From NCBI GenBank assembly GCA_032191485.1, contig JAVDOI010000123.1, positions 186,001 to 250,000 on the forward strand: DNA of 64,000 bases, given 5' to 3'. Below the pieces are notes generated by a model. That model saw only the letters and a program-made list of their open reading frames with translations, was not told the DNA's origin and did no database searches. Every line of letters begins with the position of its first letter. Positions within the stretch are counted from its first letter, which is position 1. The position numbers were made by a program, and so were the translations under genes. The stretch comes from Leptoclinus maculatus (lineage: Eukaryota; Chordata; Actinopteri; Perciformes; Stichaeidae). Below are positions 40,218-52,782 of this stretch, piece after piece.

Positions 40218-43200
40218 GTAAGGATCCCTTTACAGCCGGCTGAATCTTACTTTTCATGATATTTCAGAGGACAGCTGTGATGAGCAGAAACATGCTGCCA
40301 AATGAATTACATGCAGGACAATCTAAGAAGACGATACTGGTTCAGTATAGTTAGTCTGTGTGAGTTCTGGCACCCCTCAGCAGTGTGGGGGTCTGCCTTA
40401 GTGGTTCATGTGAATGGCTGACACACCATTCTGTCACCTGACCTGCAGTGTGAAGATTCCAACACAGTCAGAGGACGAGCCGATCGGCTGCTTTGAGCTT
40501 GAGGATGACTGGAACGATGTGGAGATCAAGCTGCAGCAGTGTCGCGTTGCAAAGGTACACACTGCATCCAGGACACACTTTGTCTTTCTTCCTCACATTT
40601 CAACCTCATCATTTCATTCTGTAACACTGTTTTGTGTTACTTCAACATTTTGTTATTTAGTAGTATTCAGGGCTTCCAAAATGCACTAAAAAGAGAACAG
40701 GTATGGCTCCATACTAAAGTAGGCTAAATGAAGGCCATCGTTTTCAATGTGCTGTCATTGTCAAGGAACAACAGCTCATTCTTCTGTTTTCCTTGTCTCA
40801 GTTCCTGATGGTGACATTCCTCTGCACCAGGCAGGACTCTGCCGAGCGCCTTGGAGTGCAGTCCCTCACCTTCAGTGGCTATCTGTGTCCCGGGCCAGAG
40901 AGGCTCGGAGACCTGGACAACCTCAATCCAGAGGGGGAGAGCTTGGACTGTGATGCTGCCACTGGCCTTCGTCTACTTAACAAGACCCTCTTCTTCATCC
41001 AGCAGCTTACAGGCGACATGGTGACTGCTCATCACTACCGCAGTAATCATTTAAATATCAGTAATATCAATAGATTTTGGTGGGATTACCGTGAAATACC
41101 ACTCTATAGCTGAAGACATTGCACGTTGTTTTTCACTCCATTCTTTATTTAGTGTTTGACGGATCAGTCTGCCCACTTATTGTCATTAGGAGACACGCAA
41201 CATGTCCTTTTACTGTACTGCTGAACTGTTGAGGGTAAAGGGATACTTCATATGTATGATGGTTCATGTGTTGTGTTACTTTGTTGTTGTTGTTAAAGAC
41301 TGTCGCCCTCTCACTCCATTTCTGCAGGATGCCGCTCACTTCAAGCAGAAGTATCTTCTGGACTTCAGTGGTCTCGGCCTGAACCTCTTTTGGAACTTCT
41401 ACAGTAAACTCAGGGAGATGTGAGTAGCAGTACTGTCACTGCAGCCATAAGTACAACAATAATGACCGTTTGGCCTGATCGGGCTCATTGGTCAGTCACT
41501 GGAACACATGCATTGGTATGAGGGTCTCACTTGTCTTTGTCACAGTGAGGGAGAGGAGGTGTTGAAGAGCAGAGTCCTGCTGCTCCAACTGATGCAGAAC
41601 TGTTTCCCCATGCTGCCCGACCCGCTGGATCCCCGGGGCCCAGAGGAGAGCAGAGGGCCAGATGAAGGAGCCACAGCAGCGGCTTGTCCATCCACGTCTA
41701 GCAGTGCAGAGCCTCCGTCTGAACCTGTTGGGCCGTCTGTGAACTCTACACTCACCTTTGCCTCGGTAAGAACCCGCCGGCTTTGGTACAAATGGGAGTA
41801 GTGAGACGTGTTTGGTGGAATGGTCACCAATGGATGAAGCAATTACAAGGAACTTTCATGTTGTGTTGATTTCGGCGGCCCTTGTGGACAATAGCGGTAG
41901 TGTTTCTATGAGCACCAGCGGCTCATGTCGTGAAGGTCTTGAGCTGTTTTGGAAGCGTGTGAAAGAAGGATGCAACAGATGTCGAATGTGCTTTTTAAGC
42001 CCAGCTGTTTGCAGGATGCACAGCAATGATAGCACAGCAGAACAATTTAAGTTCTTCTCTTATCTTATGAGGTAATGTACCTGAATTCGTGGCTATGTAA
42101 TATTAATAACCGTAATATGACGATGTTGAAGCAAAGTAAACTTTGTTTAAGCCGACAACGTAAATTCATCTGTAAATGTTAACTCCGCATCCCGCAAAGT
42201 GTTTCATAAGTGAAATAGACATATGAAGAGGGCAAATTCACTCTTCATTTTGAGTCCTTTTTCCATCTGTTGATTGACTGACAAAGGTTGACTCTTGGTC
42301 CTCTTGGACTCCATAGATAGAGCCCATCTTGTGGTTGATGGTCTCGTTTGCTTATGTGGGTCATATAGAGGCATCCGTGTTGAATTGAGACCAGTTTCAT
42401 AACCAGTTAACAACTCCTTGTAGTGACTTTAAATGGTTCACTTCCTCCATGGACGGCGGTGACTCGTCGTGATACGTGGGATGTTGGTGTTTCAGCTGTG
42501 GACGGTCCAGAAGGAGAGACATTAGTGGAGAGAGCTTTGCACAAGGAAGCAGTCGAGGCCATTCTTAAAGGAGCAGCGCTTTACTTCCCTGACAAACTCT
42601 TCCACATGATGGTGAGTTCATGAACAATAGTAATAATATGATCATGGTTATGTGATGATGATGATGTAATATGCCTTTTGCAGAAAAACATTACCGAACA
42701 GGATCAGCCAGAGTCGGTGAAGGTGACGTTTGAATCGCTCTGTAAGTGCTTCAGGTAAGGACACCGTAGATCTACAAACACACTGTCGTATTCTTGTACA
42801 CGTCCAGATCACGGTGGATCAGCACTGGTGGGTTTTTGTTCTGTGCAGTGACCAGGATCCAAGTGTCCTTCTGCTGCTCCCACCTAAAGGTGCTCCCTCA
42901 GACTGTGACATCAGCCCCATACTGTCCGTTATGGAGACGTTGCTCCTGGTGTCAACGAGAGAGGTGAGGCCTCTGTCGCATTCACAATGTCTCAACTGTT
43001 TCATTACGTTATTACCATCTATCAGCAGCCCTCTCTGTCTCTCCGTGTACCTTTTCTAATGTTCCTCTCTGTTCAACTGTCTCCCGTCTCTCAGTGTGAG
43101 GTGATGATGGTGGAGGAGAACAGTGGAGCCAGCAGGACAGTGTTGCTGTCCTTGTTCTGGGCTCTGCAGGGTAGCCTGATCTCCTGGTGCTACCTCCAGC

Positions 43201-43923
43201 TCAAAGGGGGAGCCTCCACCACCATCGCTATGGAACTGGCCAGAAACATCCTGCTAACATGTGAGACGCTGCGAGATGTGTGACATTACAGCTTCCCGTC
43301 TTCAGGGTGAGATTGCGTGTTTGTATGAGCACACAGGCTGGCGCTGATCACTCACATGTGGTGGCCCAGCAGATGAAAGAAGTTGTGAAGTGGTTCAGTA
43401 CAAACACTGAGCACATTCATCGTGGAGTGGACAAGAGGAAATGCTGTCAGAGTGACTAAATGCTTCATTTCAATAGATGTGGATCAGTTCCTGGGAAGTA
43501 TCAAAGGTGTCCTTGGTTCCCTGCTGGGCAGGTACACTGGCGCTGAGATCACTGACAAACTAGGCAGCTCCATCCTTGCCACGGTCTTCAGACAACTGGT
43601 AATGCACTCTTCTCTCAGGATCTAGAACTGCCTTCCTGCACAGTTGTAGAGTTGAGCGTGCTCAGTGAATGTAACATCTGTTGTGGTCCTGGCAGATGGT
43701 TTTACTCCTGGAGCTGTGCTCTCTGGACATCCCTCACAGTGTGCTGCTGAGGAGCTTCTCCTCTCTGGTGGAGCTACTCAAAAGCCTGTCCAGTGATACT
43801 GGAGACATCTTTTCTAAGGTCAGTCCAGTCTGACATTAGACCTCAGTGTACCAGAATGTACACAGTGGCTCATCCCACTGCATGAATGGAGAGGTGTGAA
43901 TGCAGACCAGTATTTGGGGTGTG

Positions 43924-44406
43924 GAGGGTGGTAGAAGTACTTGGATCCAATACTTACCTTTCAGAAGCAACACTGTAATATAAATATACTCCATCAGAAG
44001 TAACAATCCTGCGTTGAAATAGTCACCAAGGTAAAATAATCAAAGTGTTGTTTGTACTTTAAGTATCAAAAGTAAAAGTATAGTGTTAACCTACTAAAAT
44101 AATACAGGATCATTACTGAATGTGTGAGTCACATTGAACTGTTGTAGTTGGTAGAAGTGGAGCTAATTTCAACAATGTGGAACGCTGTTGGGTAGTAAAA
44201 TCTATAACATCATATGTTTTGCATATGAATTCTGAATCCGTAAAGTAACCAGTAACTGCTAAATGTAGTGCAGAGAAATGTTCAGTATTTACCTCTGAGA
44301 TGTTGTGGACTAGATTAACAACCGAGCACAACATTGAAATGCTGAAGTTAAGTATAAATGCCTCAGATGTGTACTTGAGTAAATGTACTTGGTTACATTC
44401 CACCAT
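43924..44406. repeat. Teleost dispersed repeat in ZZEF1 intron
   Basis: It begins with gtggtagaagtacttggatc and ends with gtacttgagtaaatgtactt followed by ggttacattccacc. This is the familiar fish repeat built around AAGTACTTTTACTT-like segments. The copy is diverged and its class is not settled here. Confidence 0.65.
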
Positions 44407-44443
44407 TGACTGTAACATGAATTGCATACCATGCCACTGTCAG

Positions 44444-45084
44444 GTGGATCAGGAGAGCTGGCACCAGCCCCAGCAGCCAGTGGTGCTGAGGACGTGGAGC
44501 ATGGAGTCCCCTCACAACTACCACAATAGCCGCCATGAGACCAGCATCTTCTCCTGCCCCGGTGCTGCCTCCTTTGAGGTGGAGTTTGACCAACGCTGCG
44601 AGACAGAGAAGAGGTGAATGATCTGAAAAATGAGACGATCAGATGTTGTTGTTTCTTTCATCCCTAGCTTTTCTTTTTAAAACCCATCCTCTATGCTCTT
44701 GATCTTCACAGATACCTAGAATTCACAGATTCTAGAGGTGGGACGGTCCGTTACCACATGAAGGTTGGAAGTGAGAAGTGGCCAAAGGTAGGATATGGGA
44801 AACCATTCAGTTGTCTCCATGTGAAGCACAGTTGTTGCTCAGTTCCTTTACACATGTCTGCTGCTTCTCTTTGCTCCTCCAGAAGGTGACATTTGACGCC
44901 GGCCCTCAACTCCAGTTCCTCTTCCACTCTGACAGCAGTAATAAGGAGTGGGGTCACAAGTTCACCGTGACCGCCCTGGGCCTGCCTGATATCACTGTTT
45001 CTTGGATGTCAGACCTGCAGCTGCTGGTGGCTCGCCTGATGGGTCGCCTCGCTTCCAGAACCCTCGCCCTGAAACCCCCCCACG
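44444..45084 (+). pseudogene. zzef1: ZZEF1 relic: CUB-like domain exons
   Basis: Exons 44444-44613, 44712-44787 and 44883-45084 join in phase. They encode FEVEFDQRCETEKRYLEFTD, TVRYHMKVGSEKWPK, VTFDAGPQLQFLFHSDSSNK and GHKFTVTALGLPDI. These match the internal CUB-like beta-sandwich of ZZEF1. This is the best-preserved central part of the gene and has no stops or frameshifts. Confidence 0.85.
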
Positions 45085-46173
45085 GTGACACTTACCAGAG
45101 GGAAGTTTGGGAATGACTGTGTTGCAGCATATTTAGATTTGCAACATTTATTTCAGACCATTTCAGAATGACATACTGGAGCATTTCTCCAACCCTCTGT
45201 GAAAGATTGAAATGCTGATGTTTGCTGTCTATTCCAGAGATACGCACTGTTAAGGACCTTCCACCGGGGACAATGTCCCATGTTCAGTCTTCTCCTTCAT
45301 GGAAACCCATTCTGAGACACGGCTTGTGTGAAACAAGGGAGAAGACTCAGACTGAAACACCCACAGACCAGGTACTGTCACATCTGCTGAATCCAGTCAT
45401 GAAGTTCCATTCTCAGGTTCATATTAATTCATTGCTTATTGACCTCATCAGCTCGGTGGTGCTCTCATAACGGTGTTGCTTTTCTGTGTGGTAGACAAAT
45501 ACATGGACTCTTGATGAGTTGATGAGCTTCCTGGAGGACTTTGCCCGTTGGAACCCTTCCCTGGAGCCGACAGACAGCAGAACAAAGCTGATGAAGACCC
45601 TCATGCAGTCCTGCAGGAAACAGCCAGCGAGGAACGAGATCGCCGTCGGGCCAAAGACTGACCAAGCAGTGAATGCCATTGGGCAGCCGTGGTGTACCAC
45701 ACAGCAGCCCTAAATAATGCCCTGAAAACCTGTGGTAATGCTTGTCTATGAGCAGTAGTCACAGAGCAAAAGCTCTTCTATTGATTTCTTCTTTCTTGCT
45801 GTGTTTTATCCTGGTATTTCTGCGTTCTTGTCATTTAACTTGTGCAGGTGTATTCATTGGCAGACAGCATCAGAACGTGGATGGTGAGTGTTCTCAACAT
45901 GACTCGTGTCTTTGTTTATTATCTGCTGCTGAGTTTTATTCATCATCATGTTATTGAACTGTTGTGTTGATGTCTTGTTGGAGATGAAACAGAGGTACCT
46001 AGTTATCTAAATGAATGTTCCTGACGAGAAGGAAGGAGGTCACCATGAGGTTTCCATGGAGACACTAGGTGATAACTCCTACAAATAGACAAGTCCCGCC
46101 CTTTTTTTTTTACTAACTTTGTCATATTTTTTATATTATTTTGCTGACGTCCGTTCTGTTTCTCTCTGTTTAG

Positions 46174-46896
46174 CTGAGATGTGCATTGAGAAGAGCCTCT
46201 TGCTCTTCAGATTGACCCCTTGTGGAGCACCGTGCCAGGACAGCGACTCTTCCAAAGCTGCAGAGGGCAGCAGTGCTCCACTCCTCCGCTTGGGCTCCAT
46301 CTCGGAAGGAGACTTCCAGGCCAGCTCCACTCTGGGACAACAGACTGCAGGGTCTGAGGAGGATGCCAGGGCGGAACAGAGCCAGCCCTCCGGTGCTCAA
46401 GCACAAAGCTCGTCTTCTTGTGGGCACAGCAGACAAGGCCACAGAGGCTCCACAGAGAGCCTCTCCTCCCAGTCAGGGGATCCGGCCTCATCCTCCGCCT
46501 TCCCCCGTAAAGCCCCATTCAGTCGGGCACGCCTACGCCTCCTGTCCTGTCGATCTATAGAAGAGCCCCGCGTGACCCCCGCTGTCAAGGATCGCGACCC
46601 GATACTCAAACACATCCTGAACTTGATAAAGGACCAGGCTCTCACAACAGCAAGGTGACTGACCTCAAGTCTTCTTTCTTTCATTTGCGTTATTGTACCA
46701 TACAGGGTTAAATCATCCAAATCTCCCTCCTGTAGCATCCTGCAGACCCTGTCCCTGAGCAAAGCCCAGGCTCTGAGCGTGTGCAAAGTCCTGGAGATGG
46801 TTCAGCAGTGTTTACGTTCCCTGGGAAAGCCACACCTCTTCAAGCACCCTGCATCCTGTTCCTACAAGAGCTGCTGGCTGTGAAAGACTTCACAAG
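46174..46896 (+). pseudogene. zzef1: ZZEF1 relic: Ser-rich linker and helical exon with frameshift
   Basis: Exon 46174-46654 encodes CIEKSLLLFRLTP, a long Ser/Gln-rich low-complexity linker, then FSRARLRLLSCRSIEE, as in ZZEF1. The next exon (46736-46896) reads SILQTLSLSKAQALSVCKVL up to GKPHLFK. The expected continuation (APCILFLQELLAVKDFT) then lies in the next frame, so one base is missing near 46843. A possible small exon (LEMKQR, about 45979-45993) lacks an AG acceptor. Confidence 0.78.
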
Positions 46897-47865
46897 GTGC
46901 TTCTGTAGGACATGTTTTCACTTCACGTGTGCACAACAGTCAATAGTTTCATGTTAATACTAGAGTCGAGCACAGTTCAGTTAGATATTTGTGATTTTGA
47001 ACATCGTCGTCTGGAGTTATGGAAGAACAGTATAGATTTGTTTCTTAGATCCTAAACTAAAGAGATTGTAGTTCTGCTAAGATATATTGCTCTGACCTCT
47101 GGTGCTGACGACAGTATTGGAGGTGCCACATGGATAGTTCTCGTCAGTATTGATCAATATCTACTTTGATAGTTACACATCCTGTGGAATATCCGGTATA
47201 TTTTGACAAGAAGCAAAATTTGGAGAAAAAAACGATTTAGCTCAAAATGTCTTTTTGCTTTGTCTGTTTCAGTTCTTTCTCTCAGTTGTCAGACAGCGGG
47301 CAGAAGCTAGGAGAGGAGGTGAGGTGCTCCTACCATCAGTTGGTGCTCATGCTGGTGGAGGCAGCACAAGGCTTCACCAGCCTCAATGAGAAGTAAGCTT
47401 CTGTCCTTGCAGCGCACCACGCTCACACACAACCTGATTCACTGGAATTAAAAAGAGCTTGCAGCAGTGATGAGTGTGATTCCAAGTGTGTGTGCAGTGG
47501 TGTAACCTGACCCTCCTCACTGCTCTGCAGAGCCCTGCTACCAGCCCTGTCATGTGTGCAGACCTGCTTGTTGCACCTTCTAGACATAAGCTGGGAGGTA
47601 CATGACCTCGACCTCTTCCTGAATATCAAGCTTCCTGACCTCCTGCTCAGCATGTCCCAGGAGAACATCAGTGTTCATGACATTGCCATCAGGTAACATC
47701 AGACTCATTTCAGAAAACAAGGCCCCGCCCAGTGGAAATGAAATGCTTTTCCTATTGATAACAAATGCTGATTCTAGCAAAAGATACAGCTTTCATTATT
47801 TCCTTTTTACAAATCAACAGTCCAAACTGCGCCTGAGTCTGTTTCAGATCTCTTACAGTATAAAG

Positions 47866-48240
47866 GGATAGTTTGGATGTTTTTGAAGTGTGGTTGTATG
47901 AGGTGATTCTCCATCGTCAGTGTGTACCTATAGGAAGAAGCAGCCAGTACCAGTACCCACCTAAGAAAATCTATATCAGTTTAAGTTTAATCTATATTTA
48001 GAACATTTCCCCTCTTTATATTACGTCAGACAGCTCTTTCTGACACAGAACTGATGCTACTTCAATCAGTTAGTTTGTTTGTGATGAACAACTCCAGTGT
48101 TGTGTGAGGTCAAATGACTGATTTTGTCTTGTGGTCTTGAAGAAAGCATAGATAATGGCTTCAGTTCCCCGTCACAAAGGGCTGTCAAAGTCCAAAATAA
48201 AATCAAAGTTCTGTGTCTGAACTTTCTGTGAACCAAATGT
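47866..48240. repeat. Teleost dispersed repeat in ZZEF1 intron
   Basis: The start gggatagtttggatgttttt with gaagtgtggttgtatgaggt and the later tatcagtttaag and gtcagacagctc segments match a repeat common in percomorph fishes. It occupies the interval where another ZZEF1 exon would be expected. Confidence 0.6.
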
Positions 48241-48714
48241 CACTTTGTGCTGAACCTGACTGCTCCAAATGCTTCTCTGCTCTGTTTTCTTTCCTACAAC
48301 CATGCCAACAGCTCAGAGAAGCTGCAGTTCTTTGAGCTACATGCTAACATTAGCATGCTGATATGCTGCTGTTCAGCAGGTGTAATGATTGCAATGTTCA
48401 CCATTGTTGTGGCGTTTGTTAGCGTAAATTCACACGAAAGCGCTTGAAACACAGAAACATTTGTATTTAACAAGACAAACCCACACAGAGCCACACACAG
48501 TAACAGTTAAGACTGAGTAAGCTGCAGTAATATCTATTTACTCTGATAGTATAACCCAATCCCCAAAACCTGTCCGTCTAGAACACTGTGTGAGTTTTAA
48601 GTTTAACAAGCTGTATTCAAGTCAATATTTGTTTCAATGTATCTTTCAAACCATAGGTAGGAAAGTATGATGACAGTAATACTGTGTACAAAATGTGCCC
48701 GCTTTCATCCACAG

Positions 48715-49000
48715 ATGCACATGTTCATTGCACGCTACTGTGACCTGCTCAATGTCGTGATCTCCTGTGACGGCTGCGAGAGGATGGCACCGTGAAACCG
48801 CTACCGATGTCTGCAGTGCATGGATATGGACCTCTGCCAGACCTGCTTCCTCAGAGTTCTACACGTCAGAACTGAGCAGTCAGAAGCAGATGGAGGGAGA
48901 GTCTTTGGACAGCAACACCTTGAGCCGGGCCTCATCCCTGCAGACACACTGCTCCCAACTCATCACTGATTGTTTGCTCAAGGGCCAGACTGGAAAAGGC
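48715..49000 (+). pseudogene. zzef1: ZZEF1 relic: ZZ zinc finger with TGA and fused downstream exon
   Basis: From acceptor cacag the block reads MHMFIARYCDLLNVVISCDG then CERMAP, a TGA (48793-48795) and NRYRCLQCMDMDLCQTCFL. The CxxC pairs of a ZZ finger are visible, and the stop sits where ZZEF1 has Trp. Directly after CFL, without an intron, a different frame continues with YTSELSSQKQMEGESLDSNT. That sequence corresponds to a later exon, so the rest of this finger, the entire second ZZ finger and the introns between are gone. The block ends at a GC-type donor (aaaag|gcaagt). Confidence 0.8.
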
Positions 49001-49154
49001 AAGTCTGAACCAGCAACTGGTTAGCTTAGCTTAGCCTAAAAACTAGAAGCAGGGATCACAGGGATGATTCCTGGAGTTCACTGAACTGGACATTTCATTT
49101 GTGCGGATTAAACAAACAAAACACTATGATGTGCTAATTAAAGCGCTTTAGAGA

Positions 49155-49520
49155 TTGATATATCTTTTCAAAGGGACAGCTCACCCCAAAAACAAAAATA
49201 CATATAAAGCAGCAAAGAAATACATTTGAAAAACTCAACAGCAATGTCTCTGTCCAAAAGTCATGACCCGGTTACTCAAGATAACCCACAGAGCTGGTTG
49301 AAGCTGCTCACTGCAGGTTTGTATTTCTGAGGGTGGACTGTCCCTTTTTGTCTTTGGACAGAGCTGGCCTTACTGTTTCCACCCTACTTCAAGTCTTTAT
49401 TCTAAGCTAAGGTAATAGCCTGCTAGCTCTAGCTCTATGTTTAGTGTACGGATGCAAGATTGGTATTGATCGTAACTTGGCAAGAAAATGAGAATGTGTA
49501 TTTCCCAAATAGCAGAATTA
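49155..49520. repeat. Teleost dispersed repeat in ZZEF1 intron
   Basis: The combination gggacagctcaccccaaaaa, ggttactcaagataacccac and ggagagataa-like flanks is recognisable as a dispersed fish repeat. Ends are approximate. Confidence 0.5.
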
Positions 49521-49746
49521 TTCCTTTAAACAAACGCTGGCCTTGGGAGAGATAAGTTTCCTCCATCTCTTCATTTTTCACACATTTTTTCATCGACCTG
49601 GGTTCAACAATTCATTTGATCACCACAATGCAGTATTTTGTAGAGTTGTAAACGAGGGTTGCTTCATTTCTTATCCATGTATCTCATGGTATCTCAGGTT
49701 CTTCTGACCTGTATTCTTTATGTTTTGTTCTTTTATCTCCACGTAG

Positions 49747-50788
49747 GACTCCGTTCCTCAGCCTTGCTCGCTCTGCTGTCGTCCAATGAATCAGCTTCCG
49801 ATAGTGAACTGTGTCCAGTCTCTCCAGAGTCCTCACAGGAGCTCAGTACAGCCACTGACACCTCCTCTCTCCCTGGCAGCACTGCAGCAGTCTGTTGTTT
49901 TACCTTTCTCAGCTTCAGAGTCCGGTCCAGAAACAGTCAACTCTGCAGCATCTGACGTTGTCAAGGAAGCAGACGAGAGGCTGCCCCAGGTTCCCTTCAG
50001 GAGCATGTGTTTTCAGAGTGCTCCAGAGAGAGGGTCCTGGGACGACTAGCAGCCATGCTGCCACCAGCCAAACCAGTATGTCAAACCAAAGACCTGTTTT
50101 TAGGGCTGAGACTATGTAACGCTAAACAAATACGCTTATATGCTTTGTTGTTGAGATCTGGATGAAATCTATATTTCTCTCATATCTGTGTCATTTTTAA
50201 CACTTTGATTTTTGTACAGAAACAAAGGAGATATAATGCTTTTGTTACCTTTGGACAAAACCAGGCAAGCTGTTTACAGTCTTTATGCTAAGCTAAGCTA
50301 TCCGCCTGTAGCCAGGATAGATGGACAGATATGTCAAGTTAAACAAATACACCAAAATCTATCAACACTTTGTCAAGTTCAAACACTCCATTACTTTGTA
50401 CCCAACATGCACTGCTGTTCCTGAAGTGTTCACGACTCAACATATTGCTTCAGCATATTTTGCATTTACCTACAGATACCATTGACATGGTCTTCCTTGT
50501 GTCCTCAGGGCAGCACCCTGTCTCTGCCCAGTCTGAACTCCATCCTGCCCAAGCTTTTCAGGGAGGTCATTTCCAATGCAGGCTCTCTGAACGAGACCTC
50601 CCACCTCACCCTGGGACTACTGGGTCAGCTGCTGCTCCGAATCCCTCCGATGGAGGCTGACACTGCCGTCACAGAGGCCCCGGCTGACAAATATGACTTG
50701 CTAACACAGGGAGAGGCAGCCAGTTCAGACACCCACGGCTGAAGACCACCCGGCTGCTCTTCAGCCTCAGGGCTGTCTGTGTAGACCG
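49747..50788 (+). pseudogene. zzef1: ZZEF1 relic: exons after the ZZ region, frameshifted
   Basis: Exon 49747-50075 starts GLRSSALLALLSS. It continues in a second frame from LPFSASESGPETVNSA and in a third for VFSECSRERVLGRLAAMLPP, so at least two indels are present. Exon 50509-50788 encodes FREVISNAGSLNETSHLTLG and LLGQLLLR. At 50740 a base is missing, turning the expected Trp-Lys into TGA; beyond it the original frame resumes as KTTRLLFSLRAVCVDR. Confidence 0.78.
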
Positions 50789-51244
50789 GTAACAGAAAGG
50801 AAACCTGATGGAACCACAGAAATGAATTGTAGTTCATAAAAAATGTTCTGGATGAAAAACCTGCAGATATTTATACTAACAACAAGTCTGCACTTGTCAG
50901 TACCCACAAGGATTGTATCCAATCCAGAGCCATGGAGATATGATCCACCCTATAAAAGCAAATGTTCATTTCTTTTTTACAGAGTGGGTCCAAACATTTG
51001 CTGAAGGAACTGTGTGGTTTTTACTTGGTAAAGTCACACATTACAGTTATCAGTCTGATCTCTGTGTAGTCATGTTATACCTGTGTAGTAAAACATATAT
51101 ATCCCTTAATCGCACAGAGATCTTATGCCAGAGAGCTCAAAGATTTGTTTGCTATTGATAACCATTGAAGAAATATTTGCCACCCACCAGCTGTTATTGT
51201 TATTTTGTGAATAGTCTTTTCTCTTCTTGTCCTCTGTTTGTCAG

Positions 51245-52782
51245 TCGTATTGGTTTGGATTGGGCGTGCACAGTGGCAGATATTTGACACAGTCTGAATG
51301 CTTGTCCTGAGTGGAGCACAGTGATCGCTGCCTTCACTGACCACTGTATTCAGCAGCTGCCGCAGACATTGAAACGCAGCGACCTCTTCACCCTGCTGGT
51401 GCTAGTGGGCTTCCCCGAGGTAGGCAGAACATGTGCCACTGTGAACGTTGGTACACTCGTGCTGCCTGACTTTCTACGCTCAGCTGTGACTCCTCTGTGT
51501 CTCTGCCAGGTGCTGTGTGTGGGCTCCCAGACGGTGTTTATCCACCACGCCAATGAACAGCACAACATGATTTTGCTCACTTTGTTGGAGCCATAATGTA
51601 GTTTAGTTGTTTTCTTTTGTCTTTGAGGGAAACACTGGGTGGGTTTACACATGCAGTTCTGACATTGAACAGTGGGTGGCACATTAACCTAAATGTGCAT
51701 ATATGTAAGTGCCTGGTAATGAGAATCAGGTGTGTGGATGGGAAGCTAACAGTTTTTGACCGTGTCAAGGTATCGTGTCAATGTGTCTTGTCAGCGGCGT
51801 GTCAGCGTGGAGTTTCAAGGTCTTATATTATCCTGTCAAGTAAGCTATGGCAGTCTGTTATGGTGTCAATCTGCACATGGAATAAATGGATCAACTGATC
51901 GAAAGAAAGACAGCGCATTGGACAGAGAAATGTTTGTGGAACACGCGTCCGAACAAGTTCTCCCGTTCGCCCCCCAGTGGCTTTAAGAAATAAAATGGAT
52001 ATTGGTTAAAGTTGTTGTGGAAAATAATCTTTTTAACTTCCCTGTGAGAAATAATCACGATGGAAACTTCTTAAAATATAAAAACACATTTATTTAACAG
52101 ACACTAATAATAATTCAGCTGAATGGATAGAGCTCTTTCCCCACAGATGGTTCGGAGGTCTAACAACAATGAACAGACAAAACAGAGTGTATATGCACGT
52201 TATCTTGTCTCCTCTCCCTTCACCCCCCCCCCCTCCCCCTCGCAGATGTCGTCCTCCGTCAGCCGCTGCACCTCCAAGGCCAGGTTCTCAGCCTTTTCGT
52301 GGGAAGAGGGTTTGGTGGTGAGATCAGACATTACAGCAAGCCAGAAATGCTAAAATACCTTATATATGCAGGTTTAAGCGATACAAGTTATATCTAAAAG
52401 AACAATATGATACATTTCCACAACAAAAGTCACTACACACTTCACAGAAAAGAACCACGCTGCAGTGGTGGATGTTAAGACACGCAAGAGGAGAACAGGT
52501 TGACTTGAAAAACTTTTACCAGCGCCTAGAAGGAAATGAACCCTCTGTGTGCTTTCTCCTCTGTCTAGTGAAGGACTACCAACTCATCCAGTCTCAGGAT
52601 TCCACTGCAACCGGTCTCCCAGGGCAGTCAGAGGGCCAGGGCCCCCCTAAGACCCTGCTCAGCCGCTACCTGAGCAATTCCACCTCAATCATCAGCCACC
52701 TACTGCAGACCAGCCAGGACAATGGCTCTCCTGATGCTGGGTTCTCTCCTTGGCCCTTAAAGGCCTCTACAATACCCTGAAG
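51245..52782 (+). pseudogene. zzef1: ZZEF1 relic: last recognisable exons
   Basis: Exon 51245-51419 reads RIGLDWACTVADI, an in-frame TGA (51285-51287), then continues in the same frame to FTDHCIQQLPQTLKRSDLFT and LLVLVGFPE. Exon 51510-about 51590 gives VLCVGSQTVFIHHANEQHN and ends without a GT donor. The segment 52448-52490 (KNHAAVVDVKTRKR) is followed by GAGAAC where a donor is expected. Exon 52569-52782 has VKDYQLIQ and IISHLLQTSQD, shifting frame near 52735 before WVLSLALKGLYNTLK. Nothing corresponding to the C-terminal third of ZZEF1 follows. Confidence 0.78.
51591..52447. other. Non-coding stretch within the ZZEF1 relic
   Basis: No homologous exon is seen. There is a C-run at 52216-52228. 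Open frames at 51617-52353 are not recognisable. Confidence 0.5.

Larger units (their letters stand above)
37661..52782 (+). pseudogene. zzef1: ZZEF1 homologue, truncated at both ends and multiply disrupted
   Basis: About thirty exon-like blocks follow the order of vertebrate ZZEF1 (zinc finger ZZ-type and EF-hand protein): the DOC/APC10 region, a long helical middle, a CUB-like domain, a Ser-rich linker, a ZZ finger and downstream helices. Exons with good sites include 37661-37860, 38398-38608, 38735-38851, 39303-39481, 39726-39834, 40449-40554, 40802-41020, 41328-41419, 41546-41765, 42496-42611, 42684-42754, 42849-42963, 43095-43260, 43477-43598, 43696-43818, 44444-44613, 44712-44787, 44883-45084, 45238-45371, 45495-45734, 45848-45893, 46174-46654, 47273-47392 and 47531-47692. 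Damage: frame loss at about 40028-40190, single-base losses near 45680, 46843 and 50740, in-frame TGA at 48793 and 51285, frame changes within 49747-50075 and near 52735, and loss of one ZZ finger. The EF-hand N-terminus and the C-terminal third are missing. Identity with ZZEF1 is firm; pseudogene status is inferred. Confidence 0.85.

Noticed and set aside
46119..46786. Overlapping reverse-strand frames opposite the Ser-rich ZZEF1 exon
   Set aside because: They are shadows of the + strand exon, which has homology and splice sites.
48793..51287. TGA codons in the ZZEF1 relic as selenocysteine sites
   Set aside because: One replaces a conserved Trp, and both occur among many frameshifts. ZZEF1 is not a selenoprotein and no SECIS element was seen.
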